A stretch of 64,000 bases of DNA from Absidia repens (GCA_002105175.1 MCGE01000052.1:1-64000); one strand, 5' to 3'. Shown: positions 42,490 through 54,064, counted from the stretch's first letter. Numbers and translations are program-made. The notes: generated by a model from the letters alone, not told the origin.

Positions 42490-42775
42490 TGTTGTGATAG
42501 CGATCCTCTTTTCATTTCTCTTTATTTACTTCGACTCCCTTTTTTAGAATTTAGTCTTTTTATTTATATTTGACATTTATATTTTTATCTCTGTTTCCCC
42601 TTTTTCTCTACCTTATATGATTCTTTTACTCATACTCGAAACCGTTGTCAGTATAACGCCAAGTACTCTTTGTCTCCTCCCCTCTCTTTATTTTATCGTA
42701 TTCTTATTTTATATTTTATTCTTTGTTATGCAATAAACAGGTTTTTAGTATATATAATTTTATTTGGTTACAACA
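42490..42775 (+). mobile_element. Solo LTR-D between head-to-head R3 pieces
   Basis: 286 bp, TGTTGTGATAGC to GGTTACAACA, homologous to 11566-11831. The palindromic block is damaged (AACCGTT..TATAACGCC). Flanks are GAAAC on the left and GTTTC on the right, inverted rather than repeated. Confidence 0.85.
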
Positions 42776-42905
42776 GTTTCCCCATGATGTTTGTTTTGCG
42801 TTTTTTGAAAACGCCTCTAATTCAAGTTCGAACACTAATCGTAGATTATCACTTCCCCAATGAGCCTTGCCATCATATCATTCAGACTATAATGAAGGAG
42901 CCTGT
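42776..42905 (+). repeat. R3 fragment, plus orientation, right of LTR-D
   Basis: Starts at GTTTCCCCATGATGTTTG and runs through AATGAGCCTTGCCATCATAT, like 39330-39435. Confidence 0.8.
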
Positions 42906-43487
42906 GTGGTGTTTATTAGGTGTTGGAAGTAAAAAGTGAAAATAAAAAAATAGTAAATGTGGGCGCTCCCACATTTGACACATAAAATCTATTTTTATTT
43001 TTGTACCTGAACGGGATTCCAATTTCACAGCACTGATAGCTAGTATTTAGATTTTTTTTTTATTAGTACTGAAATTAGATTTTGTAAACAGCAAGGTTTT
43101 TTTACCCACTGGGTTTTTCCGGCTTTTTCCTCATTATTATTTTCATATAATAAAGCTACTTTATTCAGTCTCGTATTCATCACAGCCTGAATCATTCAGC
43201 TGGCTAAGAGTATCACTCAATGGTACTTTATAAAATTTTCCGGCTGTCAAGACGTCGTTTCATTTGGACACAATGCTTAAATAAAAAACTTCTATATAAG
43301 CCCAGTATTAGCTTTAGTTTTCTTTTTTTTCTTTACTTTAGTTGTACCTCGCAACCTTTTATAAGCTATCGCACATAAAAAATAATAATAAAAGTGGCAT
43401 ATATACAAAAAAAAAGGCAACGCCCATTAATTCCTCTCCCCCTCCCTCCCTTCATCATCCTACTATAGGGACATACAGTAATTCATT
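42906..43487. other. Spacer and 5' flank of gene B1
   Basis: A 9-bp hairpin AAATGTGGG-CGCT-CCCACATTT lies at 42955-42977. From about 43150 the sequence is homologous to the B2 upstream region (CAATGCTTAAATAAA, TCTATATAAG, GTACCTCGCAACC), so the promoter was duplicated with the gene. Confidence 0.55.
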
Positions 43488-43881
43488 ATGAATATCAAAA
43501 TTATTGGAGCTGCATTTATGGTATTGGTTGTTTACAATGTGGAAAGTGTTAGCCTCTCTTCAATTTTAACGTCCAAAAAGTTTGCCCCTGATCATTGCAC
43601 ATATTTGTGGCTTATACGATGACAAAAAAAGAAATCCTCAAGTTAGCTTTGCATGGGAACTGGGCAAAGGTGGACATGATGAAAAAGAATACAATGAAGA
43701 TAAAGATCCTGGGTATAAAATATGTATGATTGGATTATTGTGCACTGTTTCTAAGATTTCTGGAGAAAAGGTGGACACCATTGACTATATACCACAAGCC
43801 AATTCTACACCAGGTCCAAATGGATGGGGTTTTATTACAACAAACGAATGTTATAAACATCATGATGTAGATTATGTCTAG
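43488..43881 (+). pseudogene. Small secreted 6-Cys protein B1, frameshifted
   Basis: Begins MNIKIIGAAFMVLVVYNVES, a signal peptide aligned with B2. The frame breaks at an AAAAAG run near 43576, where one extra A relative to the expected reading puts the rest out of frame. The downstream frame (LPLIIAHICGLYDDKKRNPQ to HHDVDYV, stop at 43881) aligns with B2. Cys positions are kept except that B2 IEC is IDY here, so five of six remain. One base in a homopolymer is also the commonest assembly error, so this could be an intact gene misread. Confidence 0.75.
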
Positions 43882-44361
43882 CAAAAATACAATAGTAATG
43901 TAGTAAACAAAGCATTCGTTATGATATGTATATCTATTTAAATAAATAAATAAGAATCTCCATCCATCTCTCCTTTGTATCTCATGTACTATAAGGCGGC
44001 AGATTGGAGATAACTGTTTTAATTTCCGTTTATATTTCCACCTTACTACCCTATTTATTTGAATAAATAGGCATGAAAAGTGATAGATCTTCAAATTTGC
44101 AAAATATTTCAAAAGTTAATTCTAAATACAGTAGATTTGACATCACGTATGATACTGAAAAAAAAAGAAGAGGTGGCTTTATACTATTGTTGGACAAATA
44201 TATATTATTGTATAATACACGGTGCAACAGGAGGGGGGAAGAAGAATGAAAAGATCAGGTACCCACAATATTACAAACCATCATCTTTATATGGTGGCAC
44301 AGAGTAACACAGTTAGCATGAGGAAGACGAACGAGTGAACAGCATTGATATAATGGCATAA

Positions 44362-44405
<44 letters not shown>

Positions 44406-44569
44406 CAATTGATATACCGTAAAAGAAGACATGAAAATGACAATGGAGTAAGACATTGTATTGAATCATAACGGTCATTCAGCATTACTCTCAGTACGTG
44501 ATGGTATAGACAGGACTGAAATTTTGGGCCATTTTTCATTGAAGTCAGTGAAAAGAAGCATATTTTATT
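43882..44569. repeat. B-gene 3' flank, copy 1
   Basis: Homologous to 48695-49384 and in pieces to 53765-54064 and 54345-54620 (TACTATAAGG, ATGATACTGAA, GTAAAAGAAGACAT, GACAATGGAGT). A 40-nt A run (44366-44404) is inserted relative to the other copies. Confidence 0.75.
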
Positions 44570-44805
44570 TGGAAGATAGATACAAACTATGGACAAACTA
44601 ACAATAAACTAAACTAAGCTAAACTTTTGAAAGCTAATCTAATGTTGGTCCAAATTCCTGAATTCAAAATGAAAGAGTTTCCCAGTATATGTTGTCATCC
44701 CCTGTCTGAAAACCATTCTAAACTAATCCTGACACTAAGCTAAATCTGTGAATATTTCAATGAGGCTGTAATGGGAAGAAAAAAAAAAAAAAAAGAAGGA
44801 AAATA
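44570..44805 (+). repeat. R3 dispersed repeat, start of duplication unit 2
   Basis: Matches 39906-40155. It marks the junction between unit 1 and unit 2. Confidence 0.85.
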
Positions 44806-45281
44806 TGGCAGCGCACAATGGGGGAAAATAGAAATGCACCTGTGCGGGATTTAAAATATTCGTTGTGTGTTGGATCCACCATGGACCAACTGCACCTAGT
44901 ATACTTTACCCTTTTTCATTGTAGAATAGTTCGTCGCTTAACATAGAATATCTTTCCCTCTCTTATTAAATTACATACATTAAATTACCGTAAACCGAAG
45001 AAACTGGATGCTGATACTATGGGCATGATTTTCGATATATATATTTCACTATGTGGGAATCGCAACATCATCTTTGGTATCGTAGTCCTCTCAAAATTGT
45101 AAAAAAGAGCACCTTCTGTTTGAAGGACTATTTCTTCCGGAGAAAAACGATAAAAAAAGAGATGCCGAAAATTTTCTTGTCCCTCTCCTTAAAAATAAAT
45201 ATACAGAACACAGGCGTTTGCCGATCACGCCTCCCCCCCCCTTACATCCGCCACTTTTTGCAATTCTCTTGGTTCCAATAT

Positions 45282-45297
45282 GTGTATATATATAAGG
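45282..45297 (+). promoter_or_regulatory. Probable TATA region of gene A2
   Basis: GTGTATATATATAAGGCACC about 90 bp before the A2 start, aligned with the A1 TATA region. Confidence 0.5.
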
Positions 45298-45384
45298 CAC
45301 CAAAATCACAATGATCTTTTTTTTTTTTTTTTTTTGGTTTGTCAAGTCAATCACACTTTCCATCTCGCCCAATTCCCTATCACT

Positions 45385-45744
45385 ATGAAATTAGTCACCC
45401 TCGCCTTTGCATTAGGCATCATCCTTACTGTGGTTACACCAACAATGGCTGCTCCCGCTGATAAAGCGACTGTGTTTGTAACATATTATAATGCAGAAAA
45501 GCAAGAATATGAAGAGGGCATCTACTCTACCGGTGATTGTATGGCCACATCCCGCTCTCCCACAAGGAAGGCGAGTTTCTTTAGGGTGAATGCCAATAAA
45601 TCGGAATGCCAGTACTATGAAGACGCTTCATGCTCCAAAAAGGCAGCCATTCCGCTGGAAGAACTGGGTCTAGAAATGCAGACGTTGAGGCTCCCCGATT
45701 CTTATCAGGAACCCCTGTCGTTTAAATGTTTTGTTATCGGTTAA
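45385..45744 (+). CDS. Small secreted 4-Cys protein A2
   Basis: 119 residues: signal peptide MKLVTLAFALGIILTVVTPT with cleavage likely after MAA, then four conserved Cys at the A1 positions (TGDC, KSEC, DASC, FKCF). The two proteins keep YYNxxxQE and the SKKA block but differ at many charged sites, for example ARQENEFGIYY against EKQEYEEGIYS. Upstream and downstream non-coding DNA is more alike between the units than parts of the coding region, which would fit relaxed or diversifying selection. A dN/dS calculation is needed to say so. No known family recognised. Confidence 0.85.
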   Translation: MKLVTLAFALGIILTVVTPTMAAPADKATVFVTYYNAEKQEYEEGIYSTGDCMATSRSPTRKASFFRVNANKSECQYYEDASCSKKAAIPLEELGLEMQTLRLPDSYQEPLSFKCFVIG

Positions 45745-46207
45745 CTTTCCTCCCCCCCCCCCTCCCTTTGTTTTTTTAAAAAAAAAATTGAATATCCTTT
45801 TCTGCGTATATCGTATAGAATAGCACAGTCCTCCACCCGGCCTTCCCTTTACTTTCTTCTACACCAAGTCAGTAAATCACTTCCTACTATTCAGTTTATT
45901 CTATGATTACTCTTACTTCAATAAACCAGAGAAAAACAAAAGATATCCAACAAATGAATGATGAATCAAGTATCATGAGAGTGAAAATAAAAACCATGTG
46001 GGCGGGTTTTGAAATGTAGTTTCGGTGAAGCATTTGGGAAGATCATGGGCTATTGTATCAACCAGCATGAATTCAGGTTCCCAGATTTTTTATTATTTTG
46101 GTTAGACGGCGGGGAATGTGATTTGTGCTACTACAGTTTGCGCCCTCCCCCTCCCCCTTCTTCCTTCCCTCCCCTTTGCCTTTATTCATCTATTGACGGA
46201 CGTCTAT

Positions 46208-47190
46208 ATGTTCCTTTCAAAGCTTTTTTCTTCAAAGAACAGTATAAAAACAAACCTAGAAATAGTGAAACAATCTTGGGCTGACATACAAATATATTAT
46301 CAAACGGTTCTAAGTACTATAGCAAAAAGTCAAAAGGCTTTTTTTTTTTTTTGTTAAACGTACTGACATATTTTTCTCTCTCGATTATAGATCCTTTGAA
46401 TGATGATGTTAATTTGACATCTATACCAACTGCTTTGCAAAATATTTCCAAGTCGTTTCAAGCCGAAGAATTGGAATATGAAGGTATGAACGATAGTCAA
46501 GAAACTGACCGGCCTTGTTTGGAGTATCTACTAGGGGTACCCGTCTTTGAAGAATTCGATGGAATTTTGCCAGAATAGATGTAAGTATCACATGTGAAAA
46601 TACCAGTATCATGTCACCTTGTACCCCGCCCCTCAACCATCATCTTCCTTTTGCGTGTAGGTGCCTTTTGGTATGCGTATTCATATCCTTCGTTTTTTTT
46701 TTTTTTGGTTTTTTTTTTTTTTTTTGGCGGTTTCGTAACCAGGTGCAACACAATGTTATCAGTGGAACGCACGGTTCATGAACCATTACAAAGACTTATC
46801 TGTAGCTCTTATCAACTGCTTGCTCGTCATTATGAAGAACTGGAACAGAACTCTGAAGCCGCTTGAACGACATTCAGTTATATCTGAATTATCCTTGGGC
46901 TTGGTCAAGCTGATGTATGGTGTAGTTTTAAAACACCGCTTTCTCCGCTCAGGAACGAGACGATCCTCCATTTCTTTTTTTGGGAAGTGTTGATGACACA
47001 TGCGTTTTTTCGTCCCATACTGCCCGGAATTGGAATTGTTTTCTAGTGGTCCGATCTCAATAGTATTATACCTGCAGTTGCTGTCGTCGATTTACTCAAA
47101 AATTGCAAAGAGTATGGTGGTGTTAAAAAAAAAAAAAAAAAGTCATATCGGAACAGAATGGCTATTAAAAAACGACAAAAGTTTAACTCA
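46208..47190 (+). pseudogene. FHIP/FAM160-like (HOOK-interacting protein) 5' gene part, decayed
   Basis: Exon 1 46208-46313: MFLSKLFSSKNSIKTNLEIV then KQSWADIQIYYQT, matching the family start (MF..K, then hWk.I..YY). Exon 2 from 46391 continues in phase: NLTSIPTALQNISKSF, GMNDSQETDRPCLEYLLGVP, VFEEF. After a one-base shift come ARID and, after an intron (46584-46661), VPFGMRIHILR, the family's P.GMR..vL block. Two T runs interrupt, then RCNTMLSVERTVHEPLQRLI at 46741-46805. A second shift leads to GLVKLMYGVVLKHRF. FHIP proteins link FTS and Hook to dynein/dynactin for endosome transport. Frameshifts and T-tract expansions argue it is dead; the C-terminal part is missing. Confidence 0.6.
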
Positions 47191-48295
47191 TCCAATTTGC
47201 AATTAAGATATACAGTACATAGCATGTATAAGAAGAACAATGAACTACACTCGCTGCATTTAGTTGTTTATTCTACAATATGGAATGTATGTTTATTTTT
47301 TTTCTGTAGTTTGAACACAAGCATCATAAAATGTTGAAGTGATATAATGCTAAAGTTAGTGGCACCTTCAAAAAAAAAAAAAGACGATGATCGTTGGAAT
47401 TTGGAGGCACTTCCAAAATATCGGCGCCTAAATCACAGGCACAGGCACAGACACAGCCACAAAAGGAGATGAGATCTGAGCAGCTCTCACCATTGGTATC
47501 TTATCTGATTCTGCCTTAAAAAGAAGCTGTTGACAGAATACATTCATTATTTTTGGGATGGATTTACGACTGAGAGCTTTTTTTTTTTTCTGTTATGATT
47601 CCGAAACGACGATTGATCACATCTACAAATCTAGAGATTTCTCCTCTACACAATCAGACTCTTGAGGCCCTCCTTTTTTTTTTATTGATGATGATCACAC
47701 TCATACGGAAGTTATGAAGAGAGCGAAAGACAATGACTTTTTAACGGTACTAATGATATCATTGCACTAAAGCGAAATGCCTCTTGAAAACGTTCGAGGC
47801 GCAGGCGCCAAAACGGAAGATCAAATTAAAATATGTATATACAGAAAGAATACACTAGTAAGTGTTACATGGAGAAATTCGATGGAAACAAAAAAAAAAA
47901 CCGCCAGCCTTATACAGCGTATGCTAACTCCGTCAATTACAGATAAATTTTTTGCTTTTCTGCTTTGTCACGGCCCTGTCCTTTTGGACATTATGCCTAA
48001 ATAAACTTTATTTTATACAATTAAGGTAAAAGAACCAACGTCAAGTCGGGTTGCGAGACCTTGGTGAAGCAAAATAAATCTTTTATGTCATTCTCTATAT
48101 AAACTCAACATTAAATTTAGTTTTCTTTTTCTTCTTTACTTTTAATTGTACCTCGTAACCTTTTGTAAGTTCTCCCACATAAAAAAAAAAAAAGCCGTAT
48201 ATAAAATTTGTACCAACAAGAAAGACAAACGCCCATTAACTCCCCTCCCTTCTTTCTCTTCATCATCCTATCATAAAGGCATACAGTGATTTATT
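47191..48295. other. Spacer and 5' flank of gene B2
   Basis: No gene supported up to about 47930, only A/T runs. From 47930 on it is homologous to the B1 upstream region. TCTATATAAACTC at 48093 and GTATATAAAA at 48195 are possible TATA boxes. Confidence 0.5.
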
Positions 48296-48694
48296 ATGAA
48301 TATCAAGATTCTTGGAGTTCTTATTGCGTTTATGGTATTGGCTATTCACCATGTGGAAAGTGCTAGACTCTCTATTACTTTTAACACTCAAAGCTTGCCT
48401 ATGATGGTTTCAAACATTTGTGGATTATATGATGGTAAAAAAAAGCTCCTTGATGTAACTTTGGTTGGAAACTGGGCACAGATGGACCTTGATAAAGAAA
48501 AGTGCAATGAAAGTAAAGACCTTGGCTATAAATTATGCATGGTTGGATCAGTATGCAGAGTTCATAAGCTTTCAGGAGGAAAAGTGGACACCATTGAATG
48601 TACACCAAAAGGCGGTTCCACACCGGATCCAACTGGACATGGTTTCGTTACGACAAACTCTTGTTATAAACAACGCAATGTAGATTACGTATAA
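48296..48694 (+). CDS. Small secreted 6-Cys protein B2
   Basis: 132 residues. Signal peptide MNIKILGVLIAFMVLAIHHV with cleavage likely after ESA. Six Cys in the mature part (NIC, EKC, KLC, SVC, IEC, NSC) suggest three disulfides. A DxxGYKLC and a CTP.GGSTPDPTGHGFVTTN segment near the C-terminus are shared with B1. This is the intact partner of the frameshifted B1. No family recognised. Convergent with the minus-strand gene ending at 49819. Confidence 0.85.
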   Translation: MNIKILGVLIAFMVLAIHHVESARLSITFNTQSLPMMVSNICGLYDGKKKLLDVTLVGNWAQMDLDKEKCNESKDLGYKLCMVGSVCRVHKLSGGKVDTIECTPKGGSTPDPTGHGFVTTNSCYKQRNVDYV

Positions 48695-49384
48695 ATAAAG
48701 ATACAATAGTAATGTAGTAGCAAAACATCCGTTAAGATATACATTAAAAAATTAAAATAAAAAATAAATTTCCATCCAGCTCCCCTTGTATTGCATGTAT
48801 ACTATAAGGGAAGGAGTTTGGAGGTAACTATTTTGATTTCCTCTCATATTTCCATTGTGCTATCCTATTTTTTTCCATACACAGACATGAAAATGATGAA
48901 TCTTTAAACTTCCAAATGATTGCAAGAGATTTCAATCAATTATAAATAGATCTGGCATCATATATGATACTGAACAAAAAAAAAATAAAGATGTGATTTC
49001 ATACTACTCTTGGAAGATGATATTGACACGTAAACTATTGGAGAATATCTGGTGCCAACATAAGGGTGCAGATGGGGAAGAATAAAAAGGCCAGATAGCC
49101 ACAATTTACACCCTGTCATATTTATATGTGACAAAGAGCAGATAGTGCCTAACATAATTAGCATTAAGGAGACTAACGAGATAAGCATCCATCTAAGGAT
49201 CAATTGTAAAAAGGACAAAAGAGACACTGTAAAAGAAGACATAAGAATGACAATGGAGTGGGATATCCTTTATTGAATCATATACAACTGCCAGCATTGA
49301 TGTAAAAGCGATGATGTAAACAGGAATCACTTGTGCAAGACATGAGAGAAACTATTGGCAGAGCATTTTTCATTAAAGCGTGTA
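48695..49384. repeat. B-gene 3' flank, copy 2
   Basis: Collinear with 43882-44569. It lacks the 40-nt A run of that copy and ends at the next R3. Confidence 0.75.
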
Positions 49385-49645
49385 AAAATACATATATGTT
49401 TTATTCAAATATAAAAAGGCAAGTTATTGACAAACTAAATACTTAAACTACGCTAATGAAGGCCTCAAAAAACCAGCAATTGAGGGTCTCCAAATCCTGG
49501 AATCAAAATGAAAGCGTTTCCCCATGCATCTTGTAATCCCTGTTCTGAAAACCCTTCTAAACTAAACCTAACACTAATCTAAGACCACATAAATTCAAGG
49601 AGACCACAATGATGATGATGAGAAAGGGGAAAAAAAAAAAAGAAG
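49385..49645 (+). repeat. R3 dispersed repeat, end of duplication unit 2
   Basis: Core AAATGAAAGCGTTTCCCCAT at about 49505; CTTGTAATCCCTGTTCTGAA; CTTCTAAACTAAACCTAACA; purine tail. Confidence 0.8.
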
Positions 49646-49818
49646 AAAGGAAGAATGGAAAAATAGGAAAAATAAAAACAATATCATGTGGTCGGAATTT
49701 GAAAATTTGTTGTTTGTATTAAAATTTTAGACAAGGTACAAGGACATACATATATACATACAATCATCACAGAAAGAATGGAATTATTATAGCGGGTTAA
49801 TTTATTATTTTGATTTAT

Positions 49819-51283
49819 CTATTCGGCTAAAGTTGTAAATGCGCCATTTATCATAGGGTTTTTACTAGCTATTTCCAAGCCATTAAGAAGGGTATCACGT
49901 AATCCAAAGGTTGGCAATGGTTGTTTTTCGGCATCAGCAGGAATCTCATCTTCCTTGGGTATAACTTTTTCCTCGGGGGTAGGGGCAGGCGTAGGAGGGG
50001 CATTGATTTCCTTGGGTTTGTCAGCGAGGAATTCTTCCAAAAACTTGTACACCTTGGGCCGTTTTGATTCCCATTTGGCTTCAGGATTATTCATGACTAC
50101 AAGGAAGTTGGCTTTATCCAGAGGTCCCACATGATTCTTGAATTCATGCATTCTTGCTTTACCAGGGAAATCCACTTCGGCGAACATTTCTTTACTGAGT
50201 TGCCCGATTTTGAATACCACCTATTGATCAGGAAAAAAAAAAATCAGTTACCAATTTTATTTTATTTTGTTGTTTGTGTAGGGAGCTTACCATGTAACGT
50301 TGGAAAAAGAAAGAGTAGGTTCGTCGAGCCATATCCACCTGTTCCGCCAACCTGCCACGCTCATCCAATTCCTTTGCAGGTTTACCACGGTTTGCTTTGA
50401 TTGTTTCGGCCCATTCATTCGCACGTCCTTGCCAAGCTTCCTTATCATGTCGATTACATCCTTTATACCAAGTAAAAATAGCTACCAGCAGATCACGCAT
50501 TTTCTTTGAAGAGTAATAAATAATCAACTCGTTAATCATCCTTGCCACATTCATTCGCGTTTGAGCTGATACAGTCGTATGAGTATCCATGAGTTGAGGC
50601 AGGTATTCGTAATTGAGGGGGAAACCACATTTCTTGGTCAATGAGATATAGCCGGCAATGCTTAAATGATTTTCTTCGCCACTACATGCCACCCGTCGGA
50701 CCCGTTCCTCGTGCGTAGCAGACCATTGTTCATCGAATTTGCGTTGATATTCCTTTGTAAATTGCGACCAATCCGGGGCATGAAGTTCTTGACCACACAC
50801 TTCCTTCCAAAACTTGAAGCATTGTTCGTTCACCATTTTTGATTTGAAGTTGTACGCTGTCGGAGTAGCCATGGCCTTGGCAAATTCTAATCCTTTGAGT
50901 ATTTCCTCCTTGCTTGCTTTCAATGTCTTGGTGGTGGCCTTGAAGTGTTCACGATAGCTATACGCCAAATACGCCCGCTGAATCTTCCATCCTGCCTTGC
51001 CCAATGCAGACCGATCTGTACGCTCGTCCTCCTTGAGAAATCTGGCAATCAGTATATTGGTGCTTTTAATGGTGCCATAAACGTTGTTCAATTCGTTGCT
51101 GATAGGAAGTTCGGGTTTGTCGACCAGGTCCACAATGATTTCCTTGTATGAATCGCATTCTTTTCGCAGCGCTTTGCCTTCAGGTACCACATTATTCCAA
51201 TCATCGATACGATCCATGGTAAATTGGATAGTCGTAATCACCGTCTCGAGACTTATGTTGGCTAGTACGTCCATGCCTGCCAT
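49819..51283 (-). CDS. Uncharacterised helical protein, two exons
   Basis: Exon 1 51283-50291, intron 50290-50221 (70 bp, GTAAGC..ATCAATAG), exon 2 50220-49819; 464 residues, both exons in phase. The start MAGMDVLANISLETVITTIQ is chosen because the frame upstream of it is low-complexity. Predicted helical throughout, with charged helices (KEDERTDRSALGKAGWKIQR, ATTKTLKASKEEILKGLEFA). A proline-rich linker near residue 390 (INAPPTPAPTPEEKVIPKED) leads to a conserved-looking tail. No signal peptide, no membrane segment, no motif I recognise. It lies directly beside the duplication cluster but is single-copy here. Codon use and the clean splice structure argue for a real host gene. Confidence 0.85.
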
Positions 51284-54064
51284 GTTTGCTGTTGTTATTG
51301 TTGTTATTGATGCGAAGAAAGAAAAAAAAAAGAAAAAAGAACAAAAAAAGTGGAGAAAATGAAAGAACAAACAAAATATAAATAAATAATAAATAAATAA
51401 TAAATATATATGTGGGGCTTGTACAATAATATACTGCATGGACAAATTCGGTAATAATCTAGCTTATACTATTACCTTCTCTCCTGAGACACTCTTTTTT
51501 GTTTGTCCTCATTGAGTTGTGTTATACAGTATCAGGAACACAGAATTACTTGTAACCAATCTGCATCGTTCAACATCAGTGCCAAGCGGAGATACAAGCT
51601 TAATTTAGAATGTTCTTGGAGGTGTGATGGAATCCATCGCTCCGTGGTTTCAACTCAATTATACTTTTTTTTTTTTCAGGATCGCTCTCCCAATGATTTG
51701 GTATTACGGTTGATCATTTAAACTTGAACAAAACACGTCCTCCCCCCCCCCTCCACCTCTCCCCAGACTGTTGATTATTATAGTTCATCACAACAGCACC
51801 AAATAGTACCGAACTTGCCATGCTTGACAACCATCCATACAACAAAAGAGATGTATGCATTTGTAATGATTTTTTTTTAAAAAATTCACTTTTGATTTCA
51901 TATTGGCTTAGCCTCATACTTATAATTTATATCAACTTTTTGAATAAAATAAACCCTCGTTTTCCTTCGCCATTCGTCTTTAGCCTCTGTTTTCCACAAA
52001 AGGTTTTTTCGCATATGCCTCCTCTTTTGGATTAGTCCTCTTGCCATGCCAGTTCACGTGTATTTTTAGTCGTATGTCAATTTTCTCAATCATATCAACT
52101 TTAGCCCATTTGCTGTATTTATTCACATTGATCTTTTAGAATCTATTCTTATGGCTCTATATTTCATTTCTGAAAAAGAGTGTGTGTGTGTATATAGCAA
52201 ACAAACATTTAGCCACTGTGCCCTTTTATTATTCCGCACCTAATCACATAGGATGCTAGTTGTACATATGACAATTTACATACGGGAGCAAGACAGTTCG
52301 AGTGAGTCCCCAAAAACACTTGATCCGTAGGATAGGATTTCTTTTTCAACATACCAAATCGTCAATAATTTTTGAATTTAGATGTTAAATCCACCAATTC
52401 AAAAAAAAAAAAAAAAAAAAAAAGGTGGATCTACATCAAGTTACATGCTTTAAGTTCAAGGAGTACCAAAATTATTAGAGTGCACAGTAGTTGATACTAT
52501 CTATAGAAAAACGACAGCTGCCACTCAATTCATAGTGGTACCAATGGATTTATTTATTTTTTTGGATTTTCAACGTTTTTTAGCTTCCCTGCCCCCTTTC
52601 ACCCACACATTTTATCCCAAATTTCTACCTCATATTTGTGTACCATGGTTAGTCGTTCTATGATTTATTTAGTAGATGCCATCATAATCTAGAAATGAAA
52701 TCCCTTTGGTTTTCTGGTAAAATCGCTCCCCCCCCTCTCTTCTTACAAGCCGTCATGCTCCTGTTCTATTGTTAATGGTAGTAGATCAATTTATTCTTCT
52801 CCTTTTTCACCCTGATGGCGAAAAGGTGGCTTGCTTTTTTTTTTTTGAGGAGAAGAGGGCCGAGCACCCTCCTCCCCACCACCAAGAAAAAGTGGGGGGA
52901 GTGAAGAAGCATGGTTGATTTAGATAACGTGTGATGAACCAAAGAGGGATTACTCTAATGCAGTCGGTCTTTTCACCTTCGGTGTACTTCGGAGTATTGG
53001 GTAAGGAAAAGGATCAACATAGACTAAGCTTAGCACCTCTCTTATGCAACGAAAAATGAATTGCTTACACCAAAAGGTTGTCAAATTCCACGTCATCCGT
53101 TGGCACGTATGATTGGGGGGGGGTGTAGAAAGCTCTTCGTTATTTGTATTATCCCGTTGTCTTCTCCTCAATTTTTTATAAGACTTCCCGCTATCTCAAC
53201 TATTCCATCTGCCTGTGTGATGGTTGCTATTGGGGTCACTGTCTTTCATGGCATTCATTCCCTTTCATGATACTGGCAATAGTTTTTTTCTTTCCCTCAT
53301 CTCTATTCACTCCGCTCATTTACTCCATGATATGAAATTAAAAAAAAAAAGTACAATTCGTTAGAGACCTTCTCTGTGATTCATCGAAAAAATACATTGA
53401 TCTCTTTGACTCTTCTCACAGGTACCTGAACCAACCTGTGGGAAATACGGACTCCGATCAAATCCCCAGGAACCAAGCCGAGAAGGCAATGACACACACA
53501 CTTCTTCGAAGCAAGGGAAAAATCATGGATACTGTATAACGTATAAAATTATTATTGATTAATACTGTACATTATAGATCAACAGTGATTGTGGAAAAAT
53601 AAAGAAACAACAGTCGAAAAAAATAAAAAAAATAAAAAGGTGGGGCTTTGCACTTTTAGGCTGTGCACTAATGAGTTCGTGATACATACCATACATGTCA
53701 TATATTATAATGAGGAGTTTCTGGGATTTTTTCTATTTCTCTAGTCCTATGGTAATACCTCTTGCATATTCACAAAAGAGGGTATATTTTATTGAAGCAG
53801 AAGCATAAACTGCAACGGCAAACTGCGCAAGGGGGCGGGAGAGGAACTAAAAGGGAGATATAGAGAGTGATCAACTCTACTCAACAAGACAATTGTAAAA
53901 GGGAAGTAATATACTGTGCAAAAGATGAGAATGGCTAACGAGATGTCATTTATGGTAATAACGCTGTCACCACTAATCAAAAAGGAGGCGATGGTGGTAA
54001 AAAAAAACAGGGATCTCTTGCACAAGACTTGAGACAAATGAGACATTTTTTATCGAAGGAAGTA
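51284..54064. other. Long intergenic stretch, no gene supported
   Basis: Contains a 23-nt A run near 52401, C runs and several T runs. A short frame at 51503-51721 ends after a TTTTTTTTTCAG acceptor-like site, but no family was recognised. 53765-54064 is a diverged copy of the end of the B-gene 3' flank (GACAATTGTAAAAGGG, GAGACATTTTTTATCGAAGG). Confidence 0.45.

Noticed and set aside
47777..48004. 75-codon frame starting MPLENVRGAGAKTEDQ
   Set aside because: Its end overlaps the conserved 5' flank of gene B2 and it has no counterpart in unit 1.
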